A DNA stretch of 64,000 nt from Gilvimarinus agarilyticus (GTDB taxonomy: Bacteria > Pseudomonadota > Gammaproteobacteria > Pseudomonadales > Cellvibrionaceae): positions 3,453,988-3,517,987 of the forward strand of contig NZ_JXCJ01000001.1 in NCBI RefSeq assembly GCF_000832015.1, written 5' to 3'. The first letter of the stretch is position 1; each line of letters starts with the position of its first letter. Shown one piece after another: positions 62,679 through 64,000 of this stretch. Made by a program: the position numbers and the translations under genes. The notes under the pieces were generated by a model. That model made no database searches, had not been told where the DNA came from, and saw only the letters and a list, made by a program, of their open reading frames with translations.

Positions 62679-63807
62679 AGCCAAGCACCAACCCGACACA
62701 GCAGCACACGATACCGTCGGCTGGCTAGAACAAATCGCCGCTACCGCCCGGCACGGCCTAACACTGGCATTACCTGGCGCCACTATCGCGATTGAGTGCT
62801 CCCAGATCAGTACCGCCAACGCGTTAAGCGAGTACTTTTCGCCCTGGATCTGCGTCCGCCCGGACGACATCGATATTACCGTTAGCGTTATAGAGCACGA
62901 TGCCATTGGCGAACACCTACCTTGGCAAGACTGGACTCGGGAGCCCGGAAAAAGCGGGCGAAAAGACACCTATATTGATGTAGCCGATGCCCGTTTGATT
63001 CGTAAATACCGCACCGGTATGGTGTTTTTACAAAGCCGTGCGCAGTGCATTGCTATAGGTCCCTGCAACGCCAATCTCAATCAGATTGTGAACTTTATAA
63101 ACAACCAGGCCATGAACGCTCTGCAACAAAGCGGGTGGCTTATCGGTCATGCCGCCGCTGCCTGCTATCAACAGCAAGCAATTGCCATTGCCGGCTTTTC
63201 CGGCGGTGGTAAATCCACGAGTATGCTACGGTTGCTCGAGCACCCCGAGGTCAACTTTATCTCCAACGACCGGGTGTTTATCAAGGATCAAAACGGCCAG
63301 CTCATGCTTAGTGGCGTGGCTAAAATGCCGCGGGTTAATCCCGGCACACTACTTAACAACGCCCGCCTACTGCCTTTGCTCAGTGCGAGCCAACGCCAAC
63401 ATTACTTAACCCTGGCTCCCGACGCACTCTGGGAGCTGGAAGAAAAGTACGACGTTATGATTCCGCCCCTGTACGGCAACGACAAGAATAACCGAATTGA
63501 CAATAGCGCGCGGCTAAGCGCCGTTATGTTGCTTAACTGGGATCGCCACAGCGAAAGCAAAACCAGCCTCGAGCAGGTCGATATCACTCAGCGGCAAGAT
63601 TTACTGCCTGCCCTCATGAAAACCTCGGGGCCTTTTTATCAGGACAAAAACGGTCAGTTCCAACCTGATACGCAACCACCGCAGCCACCAGCCTACAATC
63701 GATTACTAAGCAAAACACGGGTATTTGAAGTGAGCGGTGGTGTGGACTTCAACGCGCTGCAAGATTTTTGCTGGAAACTGTGGGCGCTGCCCGAGGCACA
63801 CAACTGA
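62671..63807 (+). CDS. HprK-related kinase (GAK-type kinase B-like)
   Basis: A 378-residue protein whose middle holds a P-loop AGFSGGGKSTSML (near residues 174-186) followed by FISNDRVFI, the pattern of HPr kinase and the related small P-loop kinases. There is no HPr-type N-terminal domain, and the ~170 N-terminal residues (with two beta/alpha units such as VTVSVIEHDAIGE) are of unknown kind. It overlaps the ATP-grasp gene by 8 bases and shares one base with the next start codon. It probably phosphorylates a Ser/Thr or small-molecule target made or carried by the cassette. The real target is unknown. Confidence 0.83.
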   Translation: MAEAKHQPDTAAHDTVGWLEQIAATARHGLTLALPGATIAIECSQISTANALSEYFSPWICVRPDDIDITVSVIEHDAIGEHLPWQDWTREPGKSGRKDTYIDVADARLIRKYRTGMVFLQSRAQCIAIGPCNANLNQIVNFINNQAMNALQQSGWLIGHAAAACYQQQAIAIAGFSGGGKSTSMLRLLEHPEVNFISNDRVFIKDQNGQLMLSGVAKMPRVNPGTLLNNARLLPLLSASQRQHYLTLAPDALWELEEKYDVMIPPLYGNDKNNRIDNSARLSAVMLLNWDRHSESKTSLEQVDITQRQDLLPALMKTSGPFYQDKNGQFQPDTQPPQPPAYNRLLSKTRVFEVSGGVDFNALQDFCWKLWALPEAHN

Positions 63808-64000
63808 TGCGTGCTTTTGCCCTAATTCGCCACGGCGACTACCAACAAAAACCTGACACGCCGAGCGCGCATCAGCCCTACCCCCTTACCGAGAACGGCG
63901 AGCAGCAAGCTCGCCACTGCGCGGCACAGCTTGTAAGTTTTGCGGCCGAGCTCGGCTTAGCTCTGGCACCGACCACACACAGCTCGAGCTTACAACGGGC
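63807..64000 (+). CDS. Histidine-phosphatase-superfamily protein (partial, runs off the end)
   Basis: The ATG shares one base with the previous stop (TGATG), so the gene is translationally coupled. The visible 64 residues start MRAFALIRHGDYQ, with the catalytic RHG motif of the histidine phosphatase (phosphoglycerate mutase-like) superfamily, then YPLTENGEQQARHCAAQL and SSLQRA, the usual second motif region. It could reverse a phosphorylation made by one of the two upstream kinases, which would complete a kinase/phosphatase pair. The C-terminal half, including the second catalytic His, is outside the window. Confidence 0.82.
   Translation, partial: MRAFALIRHGDYQQKPDTPSAHQPYPLTENGEQQARHCAAQLVSFAAELGLALAPTTHSSSLQR

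Noticed and set aside
1-64000. CRISPR arrays, insertion sequences, integrase genes and rRNA
   Set aside because: No regularly spaced repeats, transposase motifs or rRNA-like sequence were seen on reading.

Overview
The window looks like chromosome of a free-living, polysaccharide-degrading marine gammaproteobacterium, most likely in or near the Cellvibrionaceae (Saccharophagus/Teredinibacter/Simiduia-like). This is inferred from gene content: a secreted multi-domain GH9 cellulase with CBM3- and CBM2-type modules, a CE15 glucuronoyl esterase lipoprotein, a CBM6-bearing secreted metalloprotease, a TonB receptor, and several c-di-GMP and PAS signalling proteins. Species assignment needs a database search. 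No rRNA, tRNA, CRISPR array, IS element or integrase was found.

Layout. 0-6 kb: a partial gene and an acyl-CoA thioesterase, then a minus-strand membrane/efflux operon (AI-2E-type permease, NodT outer-membrane factor, HlyD adaptor, DUF2955/FUSC-like membrane protein, potassium-channel-like protein). 6-14 kb: an anionic lipoprotein, the tpiA-fbp gluconeogenesis pair, a 1181-residue hybrid histidine kinase and a PBP7-type endopeptidase. 14-20.5 kb: DUF2780 protein, esterase, divergent metR/metE, an intradiol-dioxygenase-like protein missing iron ligands, and dsbB. 20.5-30.7 kb: a long structured leader and the GH9 cellulase, a YnfA-type protein, two diguanylate cyclases, and a secreted zinc protease followed by a separate prodomain-like protein. 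30.8-43.3 kb: recQ, a flavodoxin gene with a possible Fur site, DUF1415, then a minus-strand series nfeD - slipin - ethylene-receptor-like multi-PAS protein - CE15 esterase, then a divergent PepSY reductase/TonB receptor pair with a Fur-like box.

43.4-59.6 kb is a Tad (tight adherence) pilus locus, visibly more AT-rich than its surroundings. A Flp pilin gene with its own strong terminator is followed by a tightly packed operon of TadG/TadE-like proteins, CpaB/RcpC, the secretin, an FHA-TadA ATPase, TadB, TadC, a DUF192 protein, a TPR lipoprotein, TadE and an OmpA protein. A LuxR-type regulator, a second OmpA protein with a duplicated N-terminal module, and a small secreted paralogue lie at the upstream edge. 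No tadZ or prepilin peptidase gene is present here.

60.1-64 kb (running off the end) is the most unusual block: four overlapping plus-strand genes encoding a PhoU-like/aminoglycoside-phosphotransferase-type fusion kinase, a RimK-like ATP-grasp enzyme, an HprK-related P-loop kinase and a histidine-phosphatase-type protein. It resembles the bioinformatically named but biochemically uncharacterised 'GAK' type of ATP-grasp/kinase system, and is the best candidate here for an undescribed pathway.
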